DNA from: Meloidogyne chitwoodi
Lineage: Eukaryota; Nematoda; Chromadorea; Rhabditida; Meloidogynidae
Length of the DNA: 64,000 nt
Assembly (NCBI GenBank): GCA_015183035.1
Contig: JACZZP010000001.1
Coordinates: 1,922,001-1,986,000, forward strand
Direction of reading: 5' to 3'
The translations under genes and the position numbers were made by a program. Of this stretch, positions 34,690-51,896 are shown piece after piece. Positions within the stretch are counted from its first letter, which is position 1. Each line of letters starts with the position of its first letter. A model generated the notes under the pieces. That model saw nothing but the letters and a program-made list of their open reading frames with translations. It had not been told where the DNA came from and did no database searches.

Positions 34690-36241
34690 ACGCAGCCGAT
34701 ATCGCCAAAACAAATAGAAAGTGATACTCATCAATCTACATATATTTATAAAAATTGTAAATTTGTGATTTAAAAATTATTTTACAGGCATTAGCTTTAA
34801 AAGATTATATTTTGACAAATTTATTTTTAAGTTCATAATAATTATATACATATGAACATTTAAAAAATTTTAAAACATTTTTATCGTCAAAAGTTACATA
34901 CACATACTGGAATAAGGTAAAAACAGCAAACAATAAGTATAATAATGTACTATATATTAGTAATTCATATAATAGGCTGAAAATGAGAGTTTCCCCATTT
35001 TCCAACCTTTATCTCAGTTTTACTTGGCCTTGAAACAGTCTATACGCTTAGTCTTGTCGATACCGTAATTAAATTACAACCTCTCCCCTAAAGATTGACT
35101 TTTTAAAGCTTTACTAATTATTTGTCCTTTTATAGTAGACTTATTTGGTGGAAGAGAAAATGGGGTTTTATAGTGTTTTTGAAAGTTTGATACTATATAA
35201 ACTGCGTATTTTACCATTCTCCCGAGCAACGCCAATGGTTTATGAGCTACTCCAACGTCTACGAGCAACGTCAACGAGCAACGTCTACGAGCAACGTCTA
35301 CGAGCAACGTCAACGGTTTATGAGCTACGCTAACGGCGGTGGTGCTTGAGACTAAGGTTTGGCGAGCTACGCTAACGGCGTTGGTTCTAGAGACTAAGGT
35401 TTGGCGAGCTACGCTAACGGCGTTGGTTCTAGAGACTTAGGTCTTAGGAGCTAAGCTAAGGCGTTTGTTCAATAAACTGGTGTCTTAGGAGCTAAGCTAA
35501 GGCGTTTGTTCAATAAACTGGTGTCTTAGGAGCTAAGCTAAGGCGTTTGTTCAATAAACTGGTGTCTTAGGAGCCACGCTAAGGCGTTGGTTCTATGGGC
35601 CAAGGTTCTAGAAGCTATGCTAATGTCTACAAGATACGCCAACGTTTACAAGCTACGCAACGTTGGTGATTCTATGAAGGTGGTATTGGAGGTCAAGGAA
35701 GGTGGGAGGGTGACTTCTATTATTTATTTTTGTATATTCTTTAGTGCAGGCTCTCGGAGTAAGTTTCGATAGCTTGAACTTAAAACTTGATTCATGCTTG
35801 ATAATGTTTTTAACAAATAATTTCTCAGTATATTTTTTGTTTGTAAATGCTTAATTATGTTATAGTTTATGTTTTGGTAAGTTTTTGCTGTTTTAGACAA
35901 TTGTTTTTGTTATGTGTAGTATTCGGTGTTTTGTTTTAGAAATGTTTAACTGATTATTTCGTTAAATTCGTTTGTTTATTTTTTTTGAAATTTTTATTAT
36001 TATGTTACTATCGTTTAGGTTATTTTAAGTTTTTTTTATTTTTTGCTAGCGAAGAAGGACACTCGCATGGTGGCCAACTTCATTGGTATTTTAAAATAAT
36101 GGAAATATTTACATAATGTGCCTAATAGTCTGGCGCCTAATTGTCTTAGCGACCGATGATGTAATCATAGAAAATTTTTTTATTTTCAACGGGGCTACAT
36201 AAAATACATATCTCAATTTATTGGCTAAACAAACACATAAG
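34690..36241. other. Intergenic region with minisatellite patch, before the guanylyl cyclase
   Basis: Less AT-rich than most of the window. It contains the tandem array at 35248-35640 (separate entry). 35690-36240 shows no gene; the last part is presumably the promoter of the cyclase gene. Short open frames here follow the repeat and have no coding support. Confidence 0.5.
35248..35640. repeat. Compound minisatellite, 13-bp and 41-42-bp units
   Basis: First come about five 13-bp units close to GAGCAACGTCTAC (35248-35315). Then come seven 41-42-bp units, each starting GAGCTACGCTAACG or GAGCTAAGCTAAGG: 35322-35363, 35364-35405, 35406-35447, 35448-35488, 35489-35529, 35530-35570 and 35571-35611. 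Three of these (35448-35570) look identical. Shorter units decay out to about 35640. All units share the word GAGCNACG/GAGCTA, so the long unit probably grew from the short one. Confidence 0.85.
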
Positions 36242-43146
<6,905 letters not shown>

Positions 43147-43520
43147 TTTGATTATTTCCTTTTCAGAAATTTTATTTTAATCTTCAGAATCTTTATTTAA
43201 AATTACAGGTGTACTCAATTTTCTCACTACAATACATACTTTCCAATTATTGCCACTTTCCTAGTCATTCATTACTTTCTTTTTTTCCTTTATTTTATTT
43301 TTAATTATTATTACTTTTTAATTTCACACTAATGATAAATTTTGTTTTTTTTTATAACATTGAACATTTGATACGACACTTCCCATTTGAGACAAAAAAA
43401 TAATTAAATTTTCTTTTATTCTTTTTAATTAGTAAATGTACAAAAAAAAACAAAAAAAATAACTTGTTAACCCCTCTTTTCAAATTAATTCTTTCAATTT
43501 TACATTTTTATAATATATAT
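43147..43520. other. 3' flank of the guanylyl cyclase gene
   Basis: AT-rich, with no gene. It ends with ATATATAT (43513-43520), the left target duplication of element E. Confidence 0.5.
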
Positions 43521-44062
43521 GGTACTTGTTCCCTTATTCCACCCCCCTTCCTTCTTCAATCCGCGCCTTTTTTTACTGCGCTGAAAAATACTCTGACTTG
43601 ATTGAAATTTCCCCAAGAAAACTGCTGTGTAAAGGCGTTTTAACTTTGAATTTATGTTTACGTTTCAATTTCTATTGGGAGTGTTTTATTATTTCTCCAT
43701 TTTTGGGCCCATGGCTTGTTGGTCTTGGAGCAAACTTGGACCTATTCGTTTAAATTTATTCTAAATATTTTATTTGGTCAAGGCAAAACACATTCAGACC
43801 AAAATACCTTTTACACATTTGAGTAAATTTCAACGAATAGGTCCACGTTTGCTCGAAGAGCAATCAACCATAGGCCCAAAAATGGAGAAGTAATAAAACA
43901 CTCCCAATAGAAATTGAAACGTAAACATAAATTCAAAGTTAAAACGCCTTTACACAGCAGTTTTCTTGGGGAAATTTCAATCAAGTCAGAGTATTTTTCA
44001 GCGCAGTAAAAAAAGGCGCGGATTGAAGAAGGAAGGGGGGGGGGAATAAGGGAACAAGTACC
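43521..44062. mobile_element. 542-bp foldback-type inverted-repeat transposon (element E)
   Basis: 8-bp duplication ATATATAT at 43513-43520 and 44063-44070; this is low complexity and so weaker as evidence. The ends are GGTACTTGTTCCCTTATTCC and its reverse complement. The arms are about 230 bp each (43521 to about 43752 and about 43826-44062), nearly identical, with a short AT-rich loop between. Unlike elements B, C and D the arms are not tandem repeats. One arm holds GGCCCAAAAATGGAGAAGTA then ATAAAACACTCCCAAT, closely like a block in the centre of element D (GAAGTCATAAAACACTCCCAAT-like at about 30741-30764). The mirrored open frames on the two strands are shadows of the inverted repeat. Confidence 0.85.
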
Positions 44063-44116
44063 ATATATATATAATTTAAACATTGAACAAAGTTTTATTT
44101 TTTTAATTTTTTATTT

Positions 44117-46835
44117 TCAATATCCAGCTGGTTGACTTTCCCAACCTTTTCTCCAATCGCTATTTGCATAAATATTTCCATCTTCTGCCTTATGTAAACC
44201 TATCTATATATTTAATTGAAATTAAATTTTTTAATAAAAATTAAACTAACTACAACATTAAGCCATTCAGAATTATTAAAATGATGTCCACGTTCTTTTA
44301 ATCCTTCTTTTAATTTTTCTGGAATTTTTTCCTCATACATTGTAAAATTCGGTCTTAACTGATTATGTAATCGAGGTAAATCAATTGATTCTTTAATATT
44401 CATTTTAAGACCAAGAATATTAAAAATAGTTGAAGCAACTCCAGAAATTATTGTAGAACCTCCAGAAGCTCCTATAGCTAATATTTCCTTAAAATTATTT
44501 TAATTTAATTAAATTTTAATTTAAAACCTTTCCATTATCATTGAAAATAATAATTGGGCTCATAGAACTCATTGGGCGTTTACCTGGTTTAATAAAATTT
44601 TGTTGAGATGATGGATAACCCCAAACTTAAATAATTAAATTTTAAATAATATTTATTTTAATTTTACAATTTGGCCCTTGTTTTGTTGAAAAATCATCCA
44701 TTTGATCATTCCACAATATTCCAGTTGATTCACTTAAAACAAAAGAGCCAAAACTTTAAAAAAATAATTCTTTTTTTTAAATTTTATAATTTAATTAACG
44801 CTAAATTTATTGAAGAGGTAACAGAAACAGCATTTCCCCACTGATCAATTACACTTATATGAGCAGTACCATGATCTTCTGGTAATGATTGATGAGAATT
44901 TCCTTCCTCATAAAAAGAGTCTTTTTGAGTATCCCAAGTTATTTTTTTACTTAAAATTAAATTAAAAAATAATTTAAATAAAATAACCTAATATTTTCAG
45001 CCCATTTTTGATTAGTTAACATTTTTGCTAAATCCAAAGAATTTGATACAAAGTCAATATCACCTAAAGAATCCCTAATTGAATATGCAAATTTAGATGC
45101 TTCAATAAATGAATGAAAATATTTTATAGTTCCAGATATTGTGCTTAGATTAAATTTCATTCTTTTTTAAAATTTAAATAAAATAATTTAAATAAATAAA
45201 ATACAAACTGAGATAAAATATTAATAATTCCCTGTGTAACTGCTGAACTTGAAGGTGGTGGAGGTCCACAAATTGTTCGTCCATTTGGAAGTTTTGTATA
45301 AATAATATTTGAATCAGATCGTAGAATTGATTTATAATTGTAAAAATCATTAAATGTTAATCTTCCATCTTTATTAACAAAAAATTAATAATTTTTACTT
45401 TTTTTTAAAAAAACAAATTTTAAGGAAAATAACAAACTATTTTCTTCAAATTCTTTTGCTATATTTTTTGCAATTTCTCCTTTATAAAAAATTTCTATAG
45501 GATCAGAAGCAAAAGAAAGTTTTCTTAAAGTATCAGCTAATTTATGTCTAGTATTAATTTGTTCTCCAGCATTAAATAAAAATCCAGTTTTTGGATTTAT
45601 AAAAATAGAAGATAATAATTTATTTGAAATAATCTGTTGTTTATGATTTTGTAATTGTTTAGCAAGAATATGTGAAGTTGGATAACCTTTTTAAAAAATA
45701 AATAAATTAAATTAATTATTATCTAACCTTCATCTAATAATTGTATAGTTGGTTCTAAAATTTTATTCCATTCTAAATTACCACCAAATGTTTTATAGGC
45801 AGTCCATAATCCATGTAACTCTCCAGGAACAGCAATAGATTCATAACCTTTTTTTTAAATATTTAATAAAATTTAATTATATTATTTTTTTACAAAATTA
45901 CCATATTTAGAAGCATTTTCTTTACTAAAACTAAATAAATCTTCAGTTGAATTTATTGGAGCTATTTCTCTAGCATCTATAACATAACATTGCTTTGTTG
46001 TACTATATAAAAACAATTTATTATAAAATTAATTATTTACGAATTATATATGGTCATTAAATGTCCTCCACCTAATCCAGAAGAATGTGAATCTTGAATA
46101 CCTTAAATTAAATAAAAATAAAATTAATTAATTTTTAAACTAGCAATCTTTGTTTTTTTTAATTTTATTATTTAAATAATGAAGTATTTTCAATTATTAT
46201 ATATTCTAATAAATTTATTTTAATTTAATTTAAAAACAAACCAATGCAAAAAACAGTAGCAATTGCTGAATCAACAGCATTTCCACCTTTAAGTAATATA
46301 TCACTTTAAAAAAATAATTAATATTTATAATTAAATAATTTTATTACCGTCCAATATTAGAACAAATTACATTATCAGCTGCAACAGCCGCTTTAAATAA
46401 AATAAAATTAAATAAAAAATAAATAAATAAATATACCAGTTGAATATTTTCCATAAAAACTATCTGTTTGTTTTGGCCATTCAATTACTAAATTATTTTC
46501 AATAAACTTATTTTTAATATTTAAAAAATAAAGAATAGCAAAACAAATTGAAGTTAATATAAATATTATATTAAATAATAAAAGTAAAATTGTTAAAGAT
46601 GATCTAAAAAATAATTAAAATTTTATTAAAAAATAAATTTAATTTTAATTAAAAATTAAACACAAAACTTTTTAAACACAAAAAATAGTAAATATTTAAT
46701 TTATTTAAATAATATATTTGTTATTAAATTACACTAATAATTAGTAAAATTAATTTATTATATTTACCTTTGTTTAATAATATTTTGTAAATCATTTTTA
46801 TTTAATATTACATCATTATTTTTATTATAAAGCAT
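44117..46835 (-). CDS. Gamma-glutamyltransferase (GGT), type II membrane enzyme
   Basis: ATG at 46835, stop TGA at 44117-44119, about 14 exons. The N-terminus is cytosolic, then a single membrane anchor (SSLTILLLLFNIIFILTSIC). Family landmarks in order: GKYSTG, AAVADNVICSNIG, ILLKGGNAVDSAIATVFCIG, QDSHSSGLGGGHLMTIYNS, DAREIAP, SIAVPGELHGLWTAYKTFGG, NGRTICGPPPPSSSAVTQGI, EDHGTAHISVIDQWGNAVSV with the nucleophile Thr, SINLAFGS, GILWNDQMDDFS, KPGKRPMSSMSPIII and ILAIGASGGSTIISGV. The end is WRKGWESQPAGY. GGT cleaves glutathione at the cell surface and moves gamma-glutamyl groups to amino acids. All key motifs are present, so it looks active. The stop codon is 55 bp from element E. Confidence 0.93.
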
Positions 46836-47215
46836 TTAAAAGTTTTTTTTCAAATTAAAATAAATAAATAAATTTAATTATAATTTTAATTATTTAAAAA
46901 ATTATTATAAATTTTCTTATCAAAAATTTAAAATAATTATGGAATGATATCTCTCAAATAATGTAATAAAATTATAATATTTAAATTCTTTTATATAAAA
47001 CAAATAAAATTATTAATGTTATAAATAATCATCTCTGAATACTAAAATAATAAAAAATAATTAATAATTTCTTTAATTTTAATTATTTTATTTTTAAAAT
47101 AATTAATTAATTAATTAATTTATAATAATTTTTTAATTTAAAAAAATTATATTTTTAAATTTATTAAATATTTATATTAATACATTTGTAAAAAAGAATT
47201 AATTAAAAAAAATAT
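46836..47215. other. Intergenic AT-rich gap
   Basis: Upstream of the GGT start and downstream of the next minus-strand gene. No ORF, repeat or RNA gene seen. Confidence 0.5.
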
Positions 47216-48003
47216 TTATTTCCAATAAAATAATTTAATTAAACAAAAACAAATTACAAAAGCAGAAATTAAACAAACAATAATTCTTGTCTTTAAAGTT
47301 GGCTTTTCACGAATAACTTCACTATTTTCTAAACTTTGAGATAATAATAATAAATTATTTTTTTCTTTTTCAGATTTTGTTGTTGTTTTTGAATTATTAT
47401 TATTATTTGATATATTATTAACCTTTTTTAAAAATAAAAATTAATTTTAAATTAATATTTATTTCACAAAAATATTAAAAAAAGATATATTTAAATTATT
47501 TTTTTAATTTTAACCATTTTTGTTGGATTAATAATTTTTATTTCTTTACTAACATTATCAGAATCTTCAATTGAAGTAATTTTATCATCAATATCAAGTC
47601 TTTTCATAGATTCTCTAAAACTATATAAATTAATAAAAATTAAAAAATAAATTAATTTATTAAATATTAATTTTATAAAAAATGTGATTTTTATTTAAAT
47701 TGGTAATTTAATATAAAATGATGGAACGGCCAATAATTAAATTGACTAAAGATCAAATAAAGTAAATTGATTAATTAATTATTAACCAATAATTTTTGTT
47801 GCAATTAACTGAAAAAGTTGTTGTTTGAGGTTTTTTTATTTTTAATTTTAAATATGGATTAATTGGATTATTAATAAAATTAAAAGATGATAAATTTTTA
47901 GAATTTAAATTAATAAAATTATTATTATTATTTGATAAATTAATAAATTGTGATGATAATATTGAAGAAGAAGGAAAATAAGTAATATTATTATTATTAT
48001 TCA
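47216..48003 (-). CDS. Asn-rich protein with C-terminal membrane anchor
   Basis: Four or so exons, ATG at 48003 and stop TAA at 47216-47218. It begins MNNNNNITYFPSSSILSSQF, goes through a disordered Asn/Ser-rich part (LNSKNLSSFNFINNPINPYL, KKPQTTTFSVNCNKNYW), then FRESMKRLDIDDKITSIEDS and an Asn-rich linker (KKVNNISNNNNNSKTTTKSE). It ends with one hydrophobic segment, RIIVCLISAFVICFCLIKLF, four residues from the C-terminus. That is the layout of a tail-anchored protein facing the cytosol. No family recognised; the second exon is the only part that looks conserved. Confidence 0.5.
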
Positions 48004-48580
48004 TATCTTAATAATTATTTTTTTTAATTTAAAAATAATAGGTAAAAAATGATAAAATATTTAATAAGAAAAAAAAAATAAGAGGAAAAGCGACTGGTTT
48101 TTTTCAATCAAGGGAAGGTTTATTTGTTTATTTAAAATAGTATTAATTATTTTAAATCTAAAATTTTATTTAAAAAATAATTTTAAACTTTTACAATATT
48201 TTAAATAAAAAATAATAAAATATTGGCCAAAAATAAATAATTAACTATTATTTTCCCAAAACTTTACTATTTGCAAATATATTTATAATAAAAACATTAA
48301 CAATCGATTCGCAAAGGAATTAAATATAAAAAGAATTTTTTAATAAATAAAAATTGATTAGAAGAGAACAAAATAATAAATTAGTACTTTTAATTTAAAA
48401 AAGAAATTTTAATTGTTATAATAAATAAAAAAATGTTTTTAAAATATTTAATAAAAAATATTTATTATAATTTATTTAAAATAAAACAAAAAAAAATATT
48501 TAAAATATTTTATTCATTTTTTTAAATTTTACAAAACTTTTATATATTATTAATTTTAAAATAAAAAATCTTTTTTTATT
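48004..48580. other. Intergenic AT-rich gap
   Basis: No gene, repeat or RNA feature seen. Confidence 0.45.
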
Positions 48581-48733
48581 TTATTTTGATATTTGATGGT
48601 TTTTGTTAAAAGTTCTTATTGTTAATCCATTATAAATCTTTGTTGGCTCATTTTTTCCAAATTGTAATGAATTAATTAAATTTAAATAAAATATTAAAAA
48701 TAAAATAAATGTTTTTATTTTTAATAAAATCAT
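48581..48733 (-). CDS. Possible 50-residue secreted peptide precursor
   Basis: An uninterrupted 50-codon frame with ATG at 48733 and TAA at 48581-48583. The first 22 residues (MILLKIKTFILFLIFYLNLI) form a good signal peptide ending NS. The mature part would be LQFGKNEPTKIYNGL then TIRTFNKNHQISK, about 27 residues, basic and without Cys. The coding stretch has visibly higher GC than its surroundings. It does not match CLE, CEP, IDA, RALF or FMRFamide patterns that I can recall. It could be a chance ORF in AT-rich DNA, but the signal peptide plus the raised GC make it worth listing. Confidence 0.35.
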   Translation of the reverse strand: MILLKIKTFILFLIFYLNLINSLQFGKNEPTKIYNGLTIRTFNKNHQISK

Positions 48734-49794
48734 ATTTTTAAAAAATAATATTTATATTTTTTAAATGAAAATAAAAATATAAAGAAAATATTAAACATTT
48801 TAAATAAAATTTTTTTTAATTATTCATAAATTATTTTTAAAAAAGTTTATTTATTTTTAAATTTAAATTTTTCTATACTTATTTTTGTGGAAAGCATAAT
48901 TGAGAAAATAAATTTAAAAAATATTATTTATTTTTGATTATTTTAAATTTAATAAATTAAAAAAAATCACTAGCCGAATAAAAATTATTTAAAATATTTT
49001 ATTAATTTATTTTTTACAAAATAATTTTTTATTTTTAATTTAAAAATAATTTTTTTATGTTACGATTGAGATTCCCGGTTAGATTGGAAATATTTAATAA
49101 ACAAATTTTGACTCCGATTATTTATAAAAATGTTAAAAAAAAAAGAAGTTCTACTCTGTTCTTCCTCCCTTTTTTGAGTATATTTCTTTTACAATTAGAT
49201 AAGAAAATAAATTATTAAAGGTTAAGGCTTTTTGGTAATAATTAATAGGGAAATTCATTTTAAAAAGTTTTCTGAAATGATAAAATAGTGAATTTTTGGC
49301 AATTAGGTAGTTGGAAAATTCTGATCCGATTTTTGGTTGGGCCCATTGAACTTTAGAATTTTTAAAATATATTAAATTATGTAAATAATATATTTTATTT
49401 ATTTTTAATTTAATAAAATATTTAAAATTTAATATTTTATTAGTTTAAAATATTAAATTATTTTTATTTTTTATTTATTTATTTGTCTTGACTCATCTTT
49501 TTATTTCTTTTCTCTTCTTCTTCTAAAATAAAAACATGGGTAAATTATATTAATAATAAATAAAAAAATATTATTTTATTTAATTGGCATTATAATTATT
49601 TTTTAAATTTATTTTTTTTAATAAATAAATATAAAACAATTATAAATAATACTGATAAAAAAATTAAAAAAATAATAATATTTAATTATTTTTTTTAATA
49701 AAAATATTATCAGTTAATTTAATTTTATTAATTAATAATTAATTTTAGTTAAAAAAATATTCTTTTATAAAATTAATATTTAATTTAAAAAAAA
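48734..49794. other. Divergent intergenic region
   Basis: Between a minus-strand peptide gene and a plus-strand GTPase. AT-rich; 49060-49350 is somewhat more GC-rich but holds no ORF or repeat that I can support. Confidence 0.45.
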
Positions 49795-50564
49795 ATGTTA
49801 AAAAATCAACAATCTTCTTCTTCTACAAATTTGCAAATTAAACAAAAAATTTCTAAAATAAATATAAAAAATAATATATTAAATATATTATTGTTAGGTG
49901 ATGAATCTTCAGATAAAAATAAATTAATATGTACTTATATGAATTTATTCTTTCTTGAACAACATAAAAATAATAATTGTTTATTTTTTGAACATACAAT
50001 TAATGTTTGTCTGTTTTTTAATTATTTTAATTAAATATTTAAATTTAGACAAAAATTAAAGAAATACCTTTTACAATAAAGTAATATTTTATTTTATTTT
50101 AAAAATTTAATTTTTTTTAAAAAGAATTTGGGATTTGTCTGGACAACCTTGTTATGATAAACTTCGTTATTTAGCTTATAAGCAAATTAATTTCGATGTT
50201 TTTATTGTTTGTTTTTCTGTTATAAAGCCACAAACATTAGAAAATGTAAAGAATATTTGGTTACCTGAAATTAAAAGAAAATGTCCAAATATTCCATTTT
50301 TATTAGTTGGAACACAAGTTTTAAATTAATTGATTAATTTTTAAAATTTATTTTTTAAAGATTGAATTAAGAACAGATAAAAATATTTATGAGAATTTAC
50401 AATTAAAAGGGCAATTACCAATAACATATTCTATTGGCTTAAAATTAGCTAAAAGAGAAAAGGCTAAAAATTATTTTGAAATTTCTTCAGTAAGAAGACA
50501 AGGATTATTTGAATTATTTGAAGAAGCAATAATTATAGCTATTAATTTAAAAAGATTAAATTAA
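49795..50564 (+). CDS. Atypical Rho-family GTPase with degenerate P-loop
   Basis: Four exons, ATG at 49795, stop at 50562-50564, about 200 residues. A basic, Ser-rich N-terminal extension of about 30 residues precedes INIKNNILNILLLGDESSDK. Rho-family marks are KIWDLSGQPCYDKLRYLAYK (switch II, normally WDTAGQEDYDRLR), FDVFIVCFSVIKPQTLENVK, WLPEIKRKCPNIPFLLVGTQ and IELRTD (the Rho VGTQIDLR), then YFEISSVRRQGLFELFEEAI. The P-loop reads GDESSDKNKL where Rho proteins have GDGAVGKTCL: the Lys is kept, but the Gly before it is Asp and the Thr/Ser after it is Asn. There is no CAAX box (end INLKRLN). This suggests weak or altered nucleotide handling, and it may be constitutive or a pseudo-GTPase. Not a frameshift artefact, since the frame is open on both sides. 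Confidence 0.8.
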
Positions 50565-50673
50565 AATAAAATAAAAATATATTTTTATTTTTTATTAACA
50601 ATATAATTAAATATTTAATTTTTTGATTTTACCAATTTAATGGTAATTAAAAAATACAAATAAAATTAATTTT

Positions 50674-51028
50674 TTATCCATTATTATTAGGATAATAATA
50701 TTTATCTTTATTTTTATTTTTAAAAAATGTTTTCTTCACAGCATATGCTACAGCCCCAGCACCAGCACCAACTAAAATAGCCTTTCCTACGCCACGACGA
50801 TATCTTGTTCTAAAATTTAAATTAAAAAAAATATTATAATTTATATAAAATAGACATAAAAATATATAATTAATTAATTTAAAAAATTAAATACTTCTCA
50901 ATTTGAGTAATTCCTTTATTTAAATAATTATTATTTTCATAAATAGCTGATAAATTTGGTTTAATAAGTAAAAGTTCCAATAAAATAATATAAAAAAGAA
51001 TATTTGAATATTTTATAAAACAAATCAT
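50674..51028 (-). CDS. Small secreted or single-pass protein with Gly/Ala-rich segment
   Basis: Two exons, about 90 residues. ATG at 51028: MICFIKYSNILFYIILLELL, a signal peptide ending near NLSA. Then IYENNNYLNKGITQIEK joins across the intron to TRYRRGVGKAILVGAGAGAV and AYAVKKTFFKNKNKDKYY, with the end YPNNNG. The Gly/Ala-rich hydrophobic stretch could insert into membranes. Nematodes have many such small secreted Gly-rich proteins; the role is unknown. Confidence 0.5.
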
Positions 51029-51896
51029 TTATAATAAATTCTAACTTAAAAATTATTAATTAATTAATTAATTAGTATTTAAAGATTTTAGCTGAATTTT
51101 CTATTAAACTATTATTTGTTTAAATTAAATGATAGAAATATTTAAATAAAAAATAAATAATTACTATTTAACATTAATTTAATATTTAAATATTTTATTT
51201 ATTTTATTATTTATTAAATAAGACATATAAATAATAAAAATATATTTTATTATTTTTTAGTCCAAAATGATCAAAAAAAGATCTTTTATTTAAAAAAATT
51301 ACGAGAGAAAAGAGGATTAAAAATATAAATTATTTTTCTTTTTTTTTAATTGTGAAAATAAATAAATAAAAACGATGACTAATCAAAATAACTAAAATAA
51401 ATCTTTTATTATAAAATTAATGTTTACACACAATTTTATTCCTTAAATTGTAAATATTATATATTTTTAAATTTATTATTTAATAAAAAGGTGTCAAATT
51501 AAAAATGACGAAATTAATTTTATCAAAGATTTATTTTTATATTTTATAAATTAATTAAAAATAACTTTAAAATAAATAAAAATAAAATATTATATATCTA
51601 CATTTATTATTTTTTAATTAAAAATAATTAAAAAATATTTTATTATAAGAGATTTGAATTTAATTTAATAAATATATTATTGTACATTTAATATATGAAA
51701 GAGAGAGAGAGAGATTAAATTAAATATATTAATTATTGTTTATTTTATTTATATCCCTTATATGTATCACTCAACCTAATTCTAATAATAATAAAATAAA
51801 TATATATTTAAAATAATTTTAAATAATTTAATTAAATTATTAAATGAATTTAAACAAAATAAAAAATTTAATTTAAATAATTATTTAAATATAAAT
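51029..51896. other. Intergenic, with a short GA microsatellite
   Basis: AT-rich. A GA dinucleotide run (seven units) lies at 51701-51714. No gene seen. Confidence 0.5.

Noticed and set aside
35074..35333. ORFs with repeated LLVDVA or RLRATST
   Set aside because: Translations of the 13-bp minisatellite units on each strand; no start context, splice sites or other coding sign.
43526..44083. Two 75-90 residue ORFs sharing a long identical stretch
   Set aside because: They are the two mirror arms of element E read on opposite strands, not a duplicated gene.
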